The notes under the pieces are model-generated. The model had not been told where the DNA came from. It saw only the letters and a list, made by a program, of their open reading frames with translations, and ran no database searches. The translations under genes were made by a program, and so were the position numbers. This document shows, one piece after another, positions 15,687-24,494 of a stretch of DNA of 64,000 nt. Location of the stretch: the NCBI GenBank assembly GCA_024697865.1, contig JAILSC010000009.1, positions 26,011 through 90,010 on the forward strand, written 5' to 3'. The stretch comes from Candidatus Saccharimonadota bacterium. GTDB lineage: Bacteria > Patescibacteriota > Saccharimonadia > Saccharimonadales > Saccharimonadaceae. Each line of letters starts with the position of its first letter. Position 1 is the first letter of the stretch.

Positions 15687-16582
15687 TATTTTTTCCTCCG
15701 AGAATTTTGAGTTTTGGATTTAGTAGCTTTGGTGGATTTAGCCTTAGTCTTAGATTTAGTATTCTTAGACTTTGGGGAATTTTTAGGTTTAGGAAGCTCG
15801 ATAGTGGCCTCAACTTCGGCCTTTTCGGCGACTTTTTTCTCTTTACGTTTTTTGAAGCGAACACTGATAGGCTGAGGCAGGTTAGCGTCGGCAACCGTCT
15901 TAATGTCGGTATCGATTTGACCGTCTAACATATTAATGACACGAGTAGCGTAAGCTGTAAGGGCCGGATTATGGGTAACCATAATGATCGTGTTGCCTTC
16001 TTCATGAATAGCTTTAAGCTCTTCCATCACGACATGAGAACTACGAGAATCAAGATTACCAGTGGGTTCATCAGCAAGGATGATTTCAGGGCTACCGACA
16101 ATAGCTCTGGCGATAGCTACACGTTGTTGTTGGCCACCAGAAAGTTGGTGAGGATAATAGTATTCACGTTCCTGAAGATGGAATCTAGCGAGCGCCCGAG
16201 AAGCCTGTTTTAGGCGAGAAGTCTTAGAGTAACCGGTGTAGACAAGAGGTAGGGCAACGTTTTCGATAATGGGTAAATCTTCGATAAGGTTAAAATTTTG
16301 AAAAACAAAACCTATTTTCTTGGCGCGAAGTTTAGCTTGACGATTAGCAGAAATACTAGCCACATCTTCGCCATTTAAAATATAATTCCCCCTAGTAGCG
16401 CGATCTAGGAGGCCGATAATGTCGAGTAAAGTGGTTTTACCGCAGCCAGAAGGACCCATAATCATAATAAATTCGCCGCGCTTGATTTCGAGGTCGAAAT
16501 CTTTAAGGGCGAGAGTTTCGGTATCACCATAGCCGTAACGCTTAGTGAGGCCTTTTAGTTCGATCAAGGTATTTTCGCTCAT
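15686..16582 (-). CDS. MacB/LolD-type ABC transporter ATP-binding protein with basic tail
   Basis: This 298-residue ATPase partners the permease encoded directly downstream. The Walker A is GPSGCGKTT (about 43-51), the signature [14 protein letters not shown], and the Walker [13 protein letters not shown]. The ATPase core ends near residue 230. The last 60 residues are a low-complexity Lys/Ser/Thr-rich tail ([19 protein letters not shown]..), absent from typical LolD/MacA-type ATPases, which could bind nucleic acid or anionic surfaces. Confidence 0.92.
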   Translation of the reverse strand: MSENTLIELKGLTKRYGYGDTETLALKDFDLEIKRGEFIMIMGPSGCGKTTLLDIIGLLDRATRGNYILNGEDVASISANRQAKLRAKKIGFVFQNFNLIEDLPIIENVALPLVYTGYSKTSRLKQASRALARFHLQEREYYYPHQLSGGQQQRVAIARAIVGSPEIILADEPTGNLDSRSSHVVMEELKAIHEEGNTIIMVTHNPALTAYATRVINMLDGQIDTDIKTVADANLPQPISVRFKKRKEKKVAEKAEVEATIELPKPKNSPKSKNTKSKTKAKSTKATKSKTQNSRRKK

Positions 16583-16617
16583 TTTTTTAATTACTCTTAT
16601 GATTATTAGTCCTAATA

Positions 16618-16645
16618 AAGTAGCCTAGCGGGTGGCTGGCTACTT
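16618..16645 (-). terminator. Possible terminator of the tRNA-Ser(GGA) transcript
   Basis: The 8-bp stem AAGTAGCC/GGCTACTT (16618-16625/16638-16645) lies downstream of the copied tRNA 3' end on the minus strand. Only a weak T-rich stretch (TTTATT) follows, so the call is uncertain. Confidence 0.4.
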
Positions 16646-16691
16646 AGTTGATTATATTATATCATATTATTTAGAATCGCGAGAAGGAAAA

Positions 16692-16709
16692 TGGCGGAAA
16701 GGACAGGAT
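16692..16709 (-). repeat. Copy of the tRNA-Ser(GGA) 3' end
   Basis: Eighteen bases identical to 16865-16882 repeat the T-stem 3' strand, acceptor 3' strand, discriminator and CCA, 173 bp downstream of the tRNA. On the minus strand AGGAT-TAAT-ATCCT forms a small hairpin whose 3' arm is the start of the copy. The spacer holds further hairpins, including CAGAAAGG/CCTTTCTG and GCAGAAAC/GTTTCTGC, and distant pairing of AGACCGA with TCGGTCT. Confidence 0.88.
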
Positions 16710-16864
16710 ATTAATCCTAGAGCTTTAAGACCGATAAACAAGAAACAGCAGAAACTTCGTTTCTGCACATCCCTCAAAGTTAATAAAAATATGAGAGCAA
16801 GCTCTCAATTTTTATATCTTTTCGGTCTGCCAGAAAGGCTACGCCTTTCTGCTACTTCTTTGCT

Positions 16865-16954
16865 TGGCGGAAAGGACAGGATTCGAACCTGCGAAGGGCG
16901 TGAACCCTTACACGCTTTCCAAGCGTGCGCCTTAAACCACTCGGCCACCTTTCC
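16865..16954 (-). tRNA. tRNA-Ser (anticodon GGA)
   Basis: The acceptor is GGAAAGG/CCTTTCC, with discriminator G and encoded CCA. The anticodon stem CACGC/GCGTG encloses the loop TTGGAAA, anticodon GGA (codons UCC/UCU). There is a long variable arm (TAAGGGTTCACGCCCTTC). Confidence 0.95.
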
Positions 16955-17004
16955 GCGTTGTTAATATCTTAGCACGAAATAGCGAAAAATAGAAGGGGTG
17001 ACAA

Positions 17005-18156
17005 CTAAGACAGAACTACAAGATTTTCAATATGAGGAGTATGAGGAAAGAAATTAAAGGTCTTGACCGTATCAATTTGGTATTTAGATAATAATAATTT
17101 TACGTCTCTGGCCTGAGTGGCGGGGTTACAAGAAAGATAGATAATTTTTGAGGGCCTAGTTTTTAATAATTTCTCGATTAATTTAGCGTCACAACCAGCG
17201 CGAGGGGGGTCCAAAATAACCGTTTGTTCGGGGTTGATGTAGTCTAATACTTCTTCAGATTTGGACAGAATCGGTGAAAAAGTTCCATTTATTCTTTTAC
17301 AATTTTCAGTCATCTCTTTAAAAGCGGATTTATCTACTTCGACAAGAGTGAGGTGTTGGTCACGGGCAACGGAAAGACCAATAGTGCCGACACCGGCATA
17401 AAGATCAAGAACTTCCTTAGTAGTAATGTGTTTTTTAATTTCCTGAAGGGCAAATTCGTAAACCGGGAGATTGATCTGAAAAAAGCCGTTGGGTGAATAA
17501 GAATATTCGTGTCCCAAAATAACATCGGTAAGAGGCTTAAATTCGGGATGAGGTTTATGATTTTCATAAAGTCCGCCAGAGACTTGACCTTGCTTGTTGC
17601 AGCGAAGAAGTAGGGATTGATATTTGCGAGCTTGTTCACCACGAGCATTAAGATCGGCGATAATTTCTTGGGCACGAACAAAAAGCTCTGGGCGCTCAAT
17701 ACTAGATTTTTTAATGGGGATTTTACGATGAGAACCACGTTGGTGAAAAGCGAGATCAATTTGATTAGTGGTGTGATTCCAATAGAGAGCATATTCCATT
17801 TTATTACGATAGTGATATTCTTGATGATCAGTGAAGATCTCAGGTATTTCAATATCGATGCCGTGTTCACGAAAAATTTCAACTACCAGAGCTTGCTTTT
17901 GTTGCAATTCATACTCATAATTCATAATTTGCCAAGGAGAAGTCGAAAGGAAACATGGGTCATGCGGAGTCACGCGATGAGGAGAAGGATTCTCTATCTT
18001 AGTGGCGATAGCTTCAGAATAATGAGATTTTTGTTTAGTGATTTCATATTCAATTACTAATTCTCCTGGGAGAACATTCCAGAAAAAAAGCTTACGACCA
18101 TCATAGTCAGTACCAAGCCCCATACCGCCAGGAATGATTTTATCCACTCTAATCAT
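17005..18156 (-). CDS. TrmA/RlmD-family RNA (uracil-5-)-methyltransferase
   Basis: This 383-residue SAM-dependent m5U methyltransferase acts on rRNA or tRNA. It has an N-terminal TRAM domain (residues 1-55), a middle domain, and a C-terminal Rossmann fold with LDLYAGVGTIGLSVA, ILDPPRAGCD and the catalytic cysteine in YLSCNPATQARD. The four-cysteine [4Fe-4S] motif of RlmD/RumA is missing; only one Cys lies in that region (DPCFLSTSPW). The -10 box TGG-TATAAT (minus strand, 18168-18163) ends six bases before ATG: leaderless. It is divergent from the gene at 18196. Confidence 0.9.
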   Translation of the reverse strand: MIRVDKIIPGGMGLGTDYDGRKLFFWNVLPGELVIEYEITKQKSHYSEAIATKIENPSPHRVTPHDPCFLSTSPWQIMNYEYELQQKQALVVEIFREHGIDIEIPEIFTDHQEYHYRNKMEYALYWNHTTNQIDLAFHQRGSHRKIPIKKSSIERPELFVRAQEIIADLNARGEQARKYQSLLLRCNKQGQVSGGLYENHKPHPEFKPLTDVILGHEYSYSPNGFFQINLPVYEFALQEIKKHITTKEVLDLYAGVGTIGLSVARDQHLTLVEVDKSAFKEMTENCKRINGTFSPILSKSEEVLDYINPEQTVILDPPRAGCDAKLIEKLLKTRPSKIIYLSCNPATQARDVKLLLSKYQIDTVKTFNFFPHTPHIENLVVLS

Positions 18157-18195
18157 ATTGGTATTATACCAAAAATATGTTATAATTTAAATAAG

Positions 18196-20370
18196 ATGAC
18201 AGCAGAGGAAATACTGAGGTCTAGTGAAAGGTCTGCATTAAACGAAAACCAGATTATTTCGCGCGTGACAGGGAAGGATATAACGATTCGGAAGAAGGGA
18301 AAATTCAAAACCTTCGGAGCGATGGGATTAATTACGCTAGCCTTAATAGTAGCAGCGGTATTATTTAGTTCTGGAAATTTAATTCCATCAGCTATTTCAG
18401 AGAGATTAATTGAAGAAACCGATGTGCAATATGCTGATGCAGTGGAAAGTAAAAAACTCGTATTTCAACAAGCTCTAAAAAATGGAGATTTGCCAGAAAA
18501 CACAATAGCGATTCTGAAGCAAAACGGAGTGGAAGTTGAAAAAACTGAAAATGGCGAAATGCTACTTAAAATTAAAGATAAAACCGTAACAGCGGATAAT
18601 TTTATTGATGAGGTAGGAGCGAATGTAGATTTGTACAATGCCTTTAACAAGGCAACTTATCAGAGAGCGGCATATTATTATGATGATGCTGCAAAAAAGG
18701 TGTTTCAAAAAATTGGCACCACACGAAACAACTATACGAGTGAGTCGGATTTCGATCAAGTAATGGATGCTTTAGTAGGAAATGGAAGTAATGTAGATGT
18801 AAACAATGTTGCAACAGTAGAAGATGGCGAAGATACCAGCTATAAAAAGTTGGGTACAGCGGCAAAATCCAGTAATGGAGCGACTGGTTTTATTAGTGAA
18901 GTAGCGAGCCAAAACACGGCTACTTCTGGTATAGAAGCGACTTTAAACTCGGCCGATGCCTTAAAAGTAGCAGATACAATTTCAAAAGAACAAAGGTCAG
19001 AATTATTCTTCTTAACTTTTATGGAAAATATTAGTAAGATGAAGGCGGGAGAAGGAAATGAGTCAAAAATTCATGAAGCGATGAATTATTTATACGAAAG
19101 TCAGGAATCTGAAGTAGTAGACGTGAAGACTGGGAAAACGATAATCACGAAAGGCACAGCACTGGAATCCCCAAGCCTTTACGCAATATTATCTGGAAAT
19201 AAAGTAGATATGGAGGCGGTAGGAAATTATTCTTCGGATAGAATTTTAAAAACCACAGAAAACCAGTTAGGAGTAACTAGTGGAGCCAACGCGATTACTG
19301 GGACTATAGCTTCAGCTAGTGAGGGAATAAAAGGTATGATCGGGCGACTTTTAGGCCTAGAGGGCGAGGCGGCCTCAGCGGATACCCTAAGTGTAGTAAA
19401 CAAAACTGTGGATAGCTCACTAGTAAACAATTCCTACGAAACAATCAAAGGGGTAAATGCGGGTGAATTTTTAGTAGAAGGGGCAGTAAATGTGGGCAAG
19501 GAACTAGCCAAAGCAAGTGGGGCTACGGCGGGAGATGCGGCAGCAGTAGCCAAATATGCTAGATTAAATTCAGCAGTATTAGCGATGGACGCGGCGGCAG
19601 ATAGAGTTAATAGGAGCCCATTTGATGCAACCTCTAAAAATACTTTTCTAGGGTCAATTATTTACAAATTAGCAGTAACAAGCGCCAAAACAGCTAAGAG
19701 TCCTTTACTTTCCGGAATAAAAACTGTAGCTAGTACTATAAGCAACGCAGTGGGGGGAGGATTAGTAAATAGTTACGCAGATGGAGCGGAGGGGTATTTA
19801 ACAGAGTTTGGAGACTGTGAAACTTATGGAACGATCGGGGCAGTGGGTTCAGCTCAATGTGCAGAAGTGGCAACCTTTGATCCTTCCACTCTTGATAATA
19901 CTTTTGATGATCCTGGATTTATTGAATTTGTTAATAATAACACAACTCTTAGCGCTTCCGGCAAACGAACAGTTAATCAGAATTCAATATTAGCGAATTT
20001 TATCCTGTATAATAATGAGCGAATAACACCATTAGGGGTGACTGATGGTGGAATTTTGAATTCCTTATCACTGGGTTCTTCCTCAGTATCGTTCGTATCA
20101 AATATCTTAGGAATGATCGAAAACTTCTTGGGGGCATCAGAAATTAATAAAAATATTGCAACTGGAGAAGAATATGTGAATTCTACGGCAAATCCAAGCT
20201 GGGATAACTATAAATATGCTCAAAGGTATGTTTCGCTAGCTAGGGCGACGGATTCATTACGGCAATACGCTGGTGGATCTACGGCTTATAATGATATTTT
20301 TGGGTTTGAAGGTGATGAAAATCCGGTAATCGCCTTCATTGAAAAACATAGCTCTATAGCAAATAAGTAA
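18196..20370 (+). CDS. Large single-TM surface protein, possibly secretion-system associated
   Basis: This is a 724-residue protein. A charged cytoplasmic N-terminus of about 40 residues is followed by one TM helix (MGLITLALIVAAVLFSSG) and about 650 mostly helical Ala/Ser/Asn-rich exposed residues. Two cysteines are close together (GDCETYGTIGAVGSAQCAE). I do not recognise a domain. Similar large hypothetical proteins accompany VirB-like genes in Saccharibacteria, as I recall, but the VirB6/VirB2-like genes here lie 35-44 kb away. The start ATG 18196 follows a TGT-TATAAT box by nine bases. Confidence 0.7.
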   Translation: MTAEEILRSSERSALNENQIISRVTGKDITIRKKGKFKTFGAMGLITLALIVAAVLFSSGNLIPSAISERLIEETDVQYADAVESKKLVFQQALKNGDLPENTIAILKQNGVEVEKTENGEMLLKIKDKTVTADNFIDEVGANVDLYNAFNKATYQRAAYYYDDAAKKVFQKIGTTRNNYTSESDFDQVMDALVGNGSNVDVNNVATVEDGEDTSYKKLGTAAKSSNGATGFISEVASQNTATSGIEATLNSADALKVADTISKEQRSELFFLTFMENISKMKAGEGNESKIHEAMNYLYESQESEVVDVKTGKTIITKGTALESPSLYAILSGNKVDMEAVGNYSSDRILKTTENQLGVTSGANAITGTIASASEGIKGMIGRLLGLEGEAASADTLSVVNKTVDSSLVNNSYETIKGVNAGEFLVEGAVNVGKELAKASGATAGDAAAVAKYARLNSAVLAMDAAADRVNRSPFDATSKNTFLGSIIYKLAVTSAKTAKSPLLSGIKTVASTISNAVGGGLVNSYADGAEGYLTEFGDCETYGTIGAVGSAQCAEVATFDPSTLDNTFDDPGFIEFVNNNTTLSASGKRTVNQNSILANFILYNNERITPLGVTDGGILNSLSLGSSSVSFVSNILGMIENFLGASEINKNIATGEEYVNSTANPSWDNYKYAQRYVSLARATDSLRQYAGGSTAYNDIFGFEGDENPVIAFIEKHSSIANK

Positions 20371-20381
20371 AGTAGACCACT

Positions 20382-21377
20382 TTATATTTCCTCTACACTA
20401 GTGATGATCACCTGGTTATCCTTGAAATTATCAACTAGGCATTGGCGACGGGTGGTGTCGAGTTCAGAAAAAACATCATCAAGAAGAATCAGGGGCTTAA
20501 GCCTTAAATTTGTTTCAATGAGTTTAGCTTCGATAAATTTTAGAGCTAAAATAATAGAACGAGTTTCGCCACGCGAAGCAGAACCATCGGCTAGTTTACC
20601 ATTAAATTCAAAAATATAATCATCACGATGAATACCAAAACTAGTGTGGCCAAGAATTTGATCACGAGCGAAATTTTGTTCGAGAGTGGCGAGATATTTC
20701 TGTTCAGACTGTTCAAGAGAATCACTCTGGTAAATAATTTCTATTTGATCAGAATTTTTAGCGATGGAATAATAAGTAGGGGTAAGTTCAAGATTAATTT
20801 TTCGAATTAATTGTTGACGAGTCTGACAGAGTAGAGTACCGTATTTAGCTAAGAGTAAATTCCAAGAGAATACCGAGTCGGAACTATTATGATCTTGTTT
20901 TAGAATTTCGTTACGTTGCTTTAAAGCCTTTTTATACTTACTAAGGTTTACGGAGTAATTTTCGTCCAATTCAGAGAAAATACGATCAAAATAGTCACGT
21001 CGGCGACTGGGTGCATGGCTAATTAAATTAAGGTCGGAAGGGAGAAAGAGGACTACCGGATATTTACTTTTAAGGGGAAGGCGTTTAGTTTTTTTATCTA
21101 GAATGTGAAAAGTTTTAGTTTTGCCATCATAAGTAGCGGCAGCAGATTCACCGTTTTCGTAAACTAATTCAATACGATAAAATTCGGTACCATGCTTAAG
21201 GATCTCTGGATCAGTAGCACGAAAACTTTTGCCACGAGTAAGGATGTAAATGGCCTCTAAAACTGAAGTTTTACCGCAGCCATTTTCACCTAGAATAAGC
21301 GAGGTTTTATCCTGGCATTCAAGAAAATACTGGGCATGATTACGAAAATTAGTTAATTTAATAGATTTAATAATCAT
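20382..21377 (-). CDS. recF: DNA replication/repair protein RecF
   Basis: This 331-residue SMC-like ATPase loads RecA at gaps via RecFOR. It shows the N-terminal IKLTNFRNHAQYFLE, Walker A GENGCGKTS, and C-terminal SRGETRSIILALKFIEA followed by Walker B LILLDDVFSELD. It is slightly shorter than typical RecF (about 360). Its ATG directly follows the dnaN stop with no gap, in the classical dnaA-dnaN-recF order. Confidence 0.95.
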   Translation of the reverse strand: MIIKSIKLTNFRNHAQYFLECQDKTSLILGENGCGKTSVLEAIYILTRGKSFRATDPEILKHGTEFYRIELVYENGESAAATYDGKTKTFHILDKKTKRLPLKSKYPVVLFLPSDLNLISHAPSRRRDYFDRIFSELDENYSVNLSKYKKALKQRNEILKQDHNSSDSVFSWNLLLAKYGTLLCQTRQQLIRKINLELTPTYYSIAKNSDQIEIIYQSDSLEQSEQKYLATLEQNFARDQILGHTSFGIHRDDYIFEFNGKLADGSASRGETRSIILALKFIEAKLIETNLRLKPLILLDDVFSELDTTRRQCLVDNFKDNQVIITSVEEI

Positions 21378-22478
21378 TTAAGAATTTAAAGGCATTATGA
21401 TATGAGTATATTTATCACTCTTTTTATTCTTGAGAAGAATAGGAGCGACACGATCAGAAAAACAGAAATCAATTTCTGATTCCTCTAAGGAATTGAGCGC
21501 ATCTAGAAGGAAGCGGGAATTAAGATTAATTTTACCTTCTTCTTTGACTTTAGTTTCAATTTGGGAATCGTTTTCGCCAAATTCATTAGCGATTGATTTA
21601 ACTGAAAAGATGTCAGGGGCTTTAGTTTCACAGATAATAGAACCACCAACTGAGCGAGCAAAAAGTGCAGCAAGCTTAGTAACACGAGTCAGCTCCTCAC
21701 GATTAAGAGTGGCTTTAATATTGCAATCCTTAGGAATAAGCTTTTGATAATCTGGGAAACTAGCGTCAATTAATTTAGAGATGATTTCAACTTCGCCTAA
21801 ACGAAAACGAACTAAATCTTGGTTAAAAGTAATTTCAACCTCCTCAACGTCATCAGTAATAGAGCGGAGTACTTCTTGTAGGGAATTAGCCGGAACAATC
21901 GCTTTGACTTCACTCTCAACTTTATCGATAAGCTTCTTTTCGGCGAGACGATAACCATCGGTGGCGGCAATAGCTAGACAATTATTATCCGTATTAAAGT
22001 AAACACCAGTAAGAGCGGGGCGAGTAAGATCATTACTACTAGCAATAATAACCTGACCAACACTAGCCTTAAATTCGTCGATACCGATCTTATAAGTGAC
22101 AGCTTGTTTTTCGTCAATTTCAGGGAGTTCTGGAAAATCGTCGGCTAGAGCACCATTGATGGTGGACGAATATTTGCCGGCGGCGATAGTAACTTTGGTA
22201 TCCTTAGTGGAAATTTCAATAGTTTCACCTTTAGGGAGGTTAGAAACGAATTCAGCTAAGAGTTTGGCAGGAACCGTCACTACGCCATCCTCAGAGTTGG
22301 AAACGGGAAGAAAATCAACTACTGCCATATCTAAATTGGTGGTAACTAAAGAAACTTTTTTATTATCTACTCGGATTAAAACATTATTAAGGATAGGTAA
22401 GGTAACTTTGCCGATAGCTATCCGACTGACACTATTTAAGGCACGGCTGAGTTTTTCTTGAGTAACTTTGATTTTCAT
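21378..22478 (-). CDS. dnaN: DNA polymerase III sliding clamp (beta subunit)
   Basis: This 366-residue clamp of three similar domains starts MKIKVTQEKLSRALNSVSRI and ends HIIMPLNS; typical patches are NNVLIRVD, YKIGIDEF and ATDGYRLAEKK. It rings DNA and tethers polymerase III. It lies 247 bp downstream of dnaA, and the intervening DNA carries the DnaA-box-like array. recF follows immediately. Confidence 0.97.
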   Translation of the reverse strand: MKIKVTQEKLSRALNSVSRIAIGKVTLPILNNVLIRVDNKKVSLVTTNLDMAVVDFLPVSNSEDGVVTVPAKLLAEFVSNLPKGETIEISTKDTKVTIAAGKYSSTINGALADDFPELPEIDEKQAVTYKIGIDEFKASVGQVIIASSNDLTRPALTGVYFNTDNNCLAIAATDGYRLAEKKLIDKVESEVKAIVPANSLQEVLRSITDDVEEVEITFNQDLVRFRLGEVEIISKLIDASFPDYQKLIPKDCNIKATLNREELTRVTKLAALFARSVGGSIICETKAPDIFSVKSIANEFGENDSQIETKVKEEGKINLNSRFLLDALNSLEESEIDFCFSDRVAPILLKNKKSDKYTHIIMPLNS

Positions 22479-22625
22479 TTAATTTGATTCCTTTCTATTA
22501 AAAATAATTTTGTAGCTGTAATAGTAGGTGCGGTGGAATAGTGGAAAAAATAGTTGAAAAACAGGGGTATAAAGACAGTGGGAAAGTTGGTGAGAAAGTC
22601 GGGAAAAGTGGGTGGGAAAGTAGAG

Positions 22626-22723
22626 TTTTACACGATTGATATATAATGATTGAAAGAATCCACAAAGTTTTACGTGTGATTTACACGGGAATATCCACGT
22701 AGATTTACACTGAGTTTTACACA
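22626..22723 (+). other. Phased DnaA-box-like array between dnaA and dnaN (candidate oriC)
   Basis: Seven 9-mers related to TTWTNCACA lie in the same orientation, at 22626, 22656, 22668, 22679, 22691, 22703 and 22715. Their sequences include TTTTACACG, GAATCCACA, TTTTACGTG, ATTTACACG, ATATCCACG, ATTTACACT and TTTTACACA. From the second box on, spacing is 12, 11, 12, 12 and 12 bp, close to one helical turn. The AT-rich segment 22635-22655 (ATTGATATATAATGATTG) just beside it is a candidate unwinding element. The rest of the 247-bp gap (22479-22625) is purine-skewed with no gene. Confidence 0.65.
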
Positions 22724-22725
22724 TT

Positions 22726-24084
22726 TTAGCCATAGAGTTTTTCCTTAATCTCTTCGATTTGATCACGGAGGACAAAGTTGAGTTTGAGGTCGCTTTCGAT
22801 TTTTTTAATACCGTGCATAACGGTAGTATGATCCTTAACGCCAACCTCAGCTGCAACTTTATTGGTGCTAAGCCCTAATTCTTTTGAAATAATAAACATA
22901 GCGACCTGGCGAGCGTTTTTAATATTGGCAACGCGAGATTTACTGCGAAGTTCGGTGGGGGTAATCTGGTAATATTTAGCGACTTTTTCGACGATTTGTT
23001 TAGAAGAAACAGGACGAATCTTGGAAGACTTATTAACAGAAACGGAGCCATTTTCGATCAACTCTAGGGGAGTAAGGCCGCGAACTTCAGACATTAAGAG
23101 AATGGTAGAAAATTCACCTTCGAGATCACGAATGTTGGTATTAACATGTTCGGCGATATATTCAATCGCTTCGGGCTCAATATCGGCACCCATGAGTTCG
23201 GCTTTAGCTCTTAAAATAGCACACTTATCTTCGAATTTAGGGAGTTGAAGATCGAAAGCTCCGGCCCAAGTTAAGCGAGAAGCGAGGCGTTCATCGACGG
23301 ATTTGATTTGAGAAGGAAGGCGATCCGAAGTAACAATGATTTGTTTATTGAGTTGATAGAGGTTGTTAAAAATATTAAAGAATTCTTCTTGAGATTTTTC
23401 CTTATTCATAATGAATTGGAAATCGTCAATAATCAAACAGTCTAGATCTTGGAATTTACGATTAAATTCTTTACCTTTGCCATTGCGAACCGCGTCAACG
23501 AAATCGGAATAAAAGTCGGAAATAGGAGTATAAAGAATTTTGTAATCCGGATTATTGGCTAATAATTCATTGCCAATGGCTTGAACGAGGTGAGTTTTAC
23601 CGAGGCCGGGACCACCATAAAGAAAGAAAGGGTTATAGCGAGTTCCAGGAGCATCAATAATGCTTTTAGCGGCGGCAACAGCAACATCATTATTGGAACC
23701 AACGATGAAATTATCGAGGGAGTATTTTTGATTTAGACCGTTATGTTTTATAGAATCTGGTTTAAAACTACGGTTAGAATTGATTGGTTTTTTAGTAATA
23801 ACAGTATTTTTGATGACTTCACGAGAGCGAATCTTAGATTTATTAGAAGACTTAACTTCAAAGGTAATAGTATCAACGGTGACACGATTGTTTTGAAGGG
23901 CAGTGGAAATAAGGTCATAGTAACGATTACGAAGTTGCTTGACATAGAAGGTGTTTTTGACGCCGATTTTAATATTACCATCTTTAGTAGAAATTAAAGA
24001 GGTATCCTGAAACCAAGTGGAAAAATTAGCTGGGGATATTTGCTGTTCAATTTCAGCTAGCGCATTCTTCCAAACATCATACAT
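22726..24084 (-). CDS. dnaA: Chromosomal replication initiator DnaA
   Basis: This 452-residue initiator has domain I (1-80), a linker of about 40 residues, then the AAA+ domain with Walker A GGPGLGKTH (about 157-165), Walker B CLIIDDFQFI and sensor LPSQIKSVDERLASRLTWAGAFDL. Domain IV carries the DNA-binding signature VGVKDHTTVMHGIKKIE near the C-terminus. It binds DnaA boxes and opens oriC. It starts a dnaA-dnaN-recF block and is divergent from rpmH. An AGGAGG-like tract precedes the ATG. Confidence 0.98.
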   Translation of the reverse strand: MYDVWKNALAEIEQQISPANFSTWFQDTSLISTKDGNIKIGVKNTFYVKQLRNRYYDLISTALQNNRVTVDTITFEVKSSNKSKIRSREVIKNTVITKKPINSNRSFKPDSIKHNGLNQKYSLDNFIVGSNNDVAVAAAKSIIDAPGTRYNPFFLYGGPGLGKTHLVQAIGNELLANNPDYKILYTPISDFYSDFVDAVRNGKGKEFNRKFQDLDCLIIDDFQFIMNKEKSQEEFFNIFNNLYQLNKQIIVTSDRLPSQIKSVDERLASRLTWAGAFDLQLPKFEDKCAILRAKAELMGADIEPEAIEYIAEHVNTNIRDLEGEFSTILLMSEVRGLTPLELIENGSVSVNKSSKIRPVSSKQIVEKVAKYYQITPTELRSKSRVANIKNARQVAMFIISKELGLSTNKVAAEVGVKDHTTVMHGIKKIESDLKLNFVLRDQIEEIKEKLYG

Positions 24085-24135
24085 TTTGTGTATTTACCTC
24101 CTCTTTGTAGGACTATTATAGCACGAAAGTGAGAG

Positions 24136-24265
24136 TTTTCCACAAGTTTGCGAAAGAAAATTTTTGTGGTGTAATGCTAGAATAAGTTAATAGAGGTGAG
24201 ATTTTCCACAGGAACAAAAGAACCCCATAAAATAGTGTGGAAAACTTCTTGAAAAATGTGGAAAA
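24136..24265. promoter_or_regulatory. Four DnaA boxes between dnaA and rpmH
   Basis: The perfect 9-mer TTTTCCACA occurs at 24136-24144 and 24202-24210 on the plus strand, and inverted (TGTGGAAAA) at 24236-24244 and 24257-24265. It fits the TTWTNCACA consensus. The right-hand pair overlaps the -35 zone of the rpmH promoter (-10 TATACT near 24272) and the left box is close to the dnaA start. These sites could autoregulate dnaA and rpmH and contribute to origin function. Confidence 0.75.
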
Positions 24266-24317
24266 ATGCGGTATACTATATAAAGAATTTGAAAATAATA
24301 AAAGTTTAAGGAATAAT

Positions 24318-24455
24318 ATGCCAAAGCGAACATATCAGCCACATAAGAAGCAACGCAAAGCTGAACATGGATTCATGAAAAGAAATAGCAGTAAGTCAGG
24401 ACGAAAGGTATTGAAACTACGTCGACTTAAGGGACGGGCAAGATTATCAGCTTAA
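24318..24455 (+). CDS. rpmH: 50S ribosomal protein L34
   Basis: The product is 45 residues ([20 protein letters not shown]..), with the usual basic L34 sequence ending [11 protein letters not shown] placed the start at ATG 24318 because it matches the family N-terminus and follows an AAGGA Shine-Dalgarno; an upstream in-frame ATG at 24237 would add non-conserved residues overlapping the DnaA boxes. It begins the conserved rpmH-rnpA-yidC-jag block. Confidence 0.97.
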   Translation: MPKRTYQPHKKQRKAEHGFMKRNSSKSGRKVLKLRRLKGRARLSA

Positions 24456-24456
24456 T

Positions 24457-24481
24457 GAATAAGCCCCTCGGGGCTTATTTG
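24457..24481 (+). terminator. Attenuator/terminator after rpmH
   Basis: AATAAGCCC-CTCG-GGGCTTATT is followed by T. It would partly separate rpmH, which is needed in larger amounts, from rnpA, which has its own -10 box right after it. Confidence 0.75.
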
Positions 24482-24494
24482 ATATAATAATAAT

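Noticed and set aside
16632..16964. Open frame across the tRNA-Ser(GGA) locus on the plus strand
   Set aside because: It is antisense to the tRNA and its trailer; the translation simply reads the tRNA complement.
22479..22856. Open frame of 125 codons on the minus strand between dnaN and dnaA
   Set aside because: It overlaps the 3' end of dnaA in another frame and covers the DnaA-box array; the sequence is low-complexity with no family resemblance.
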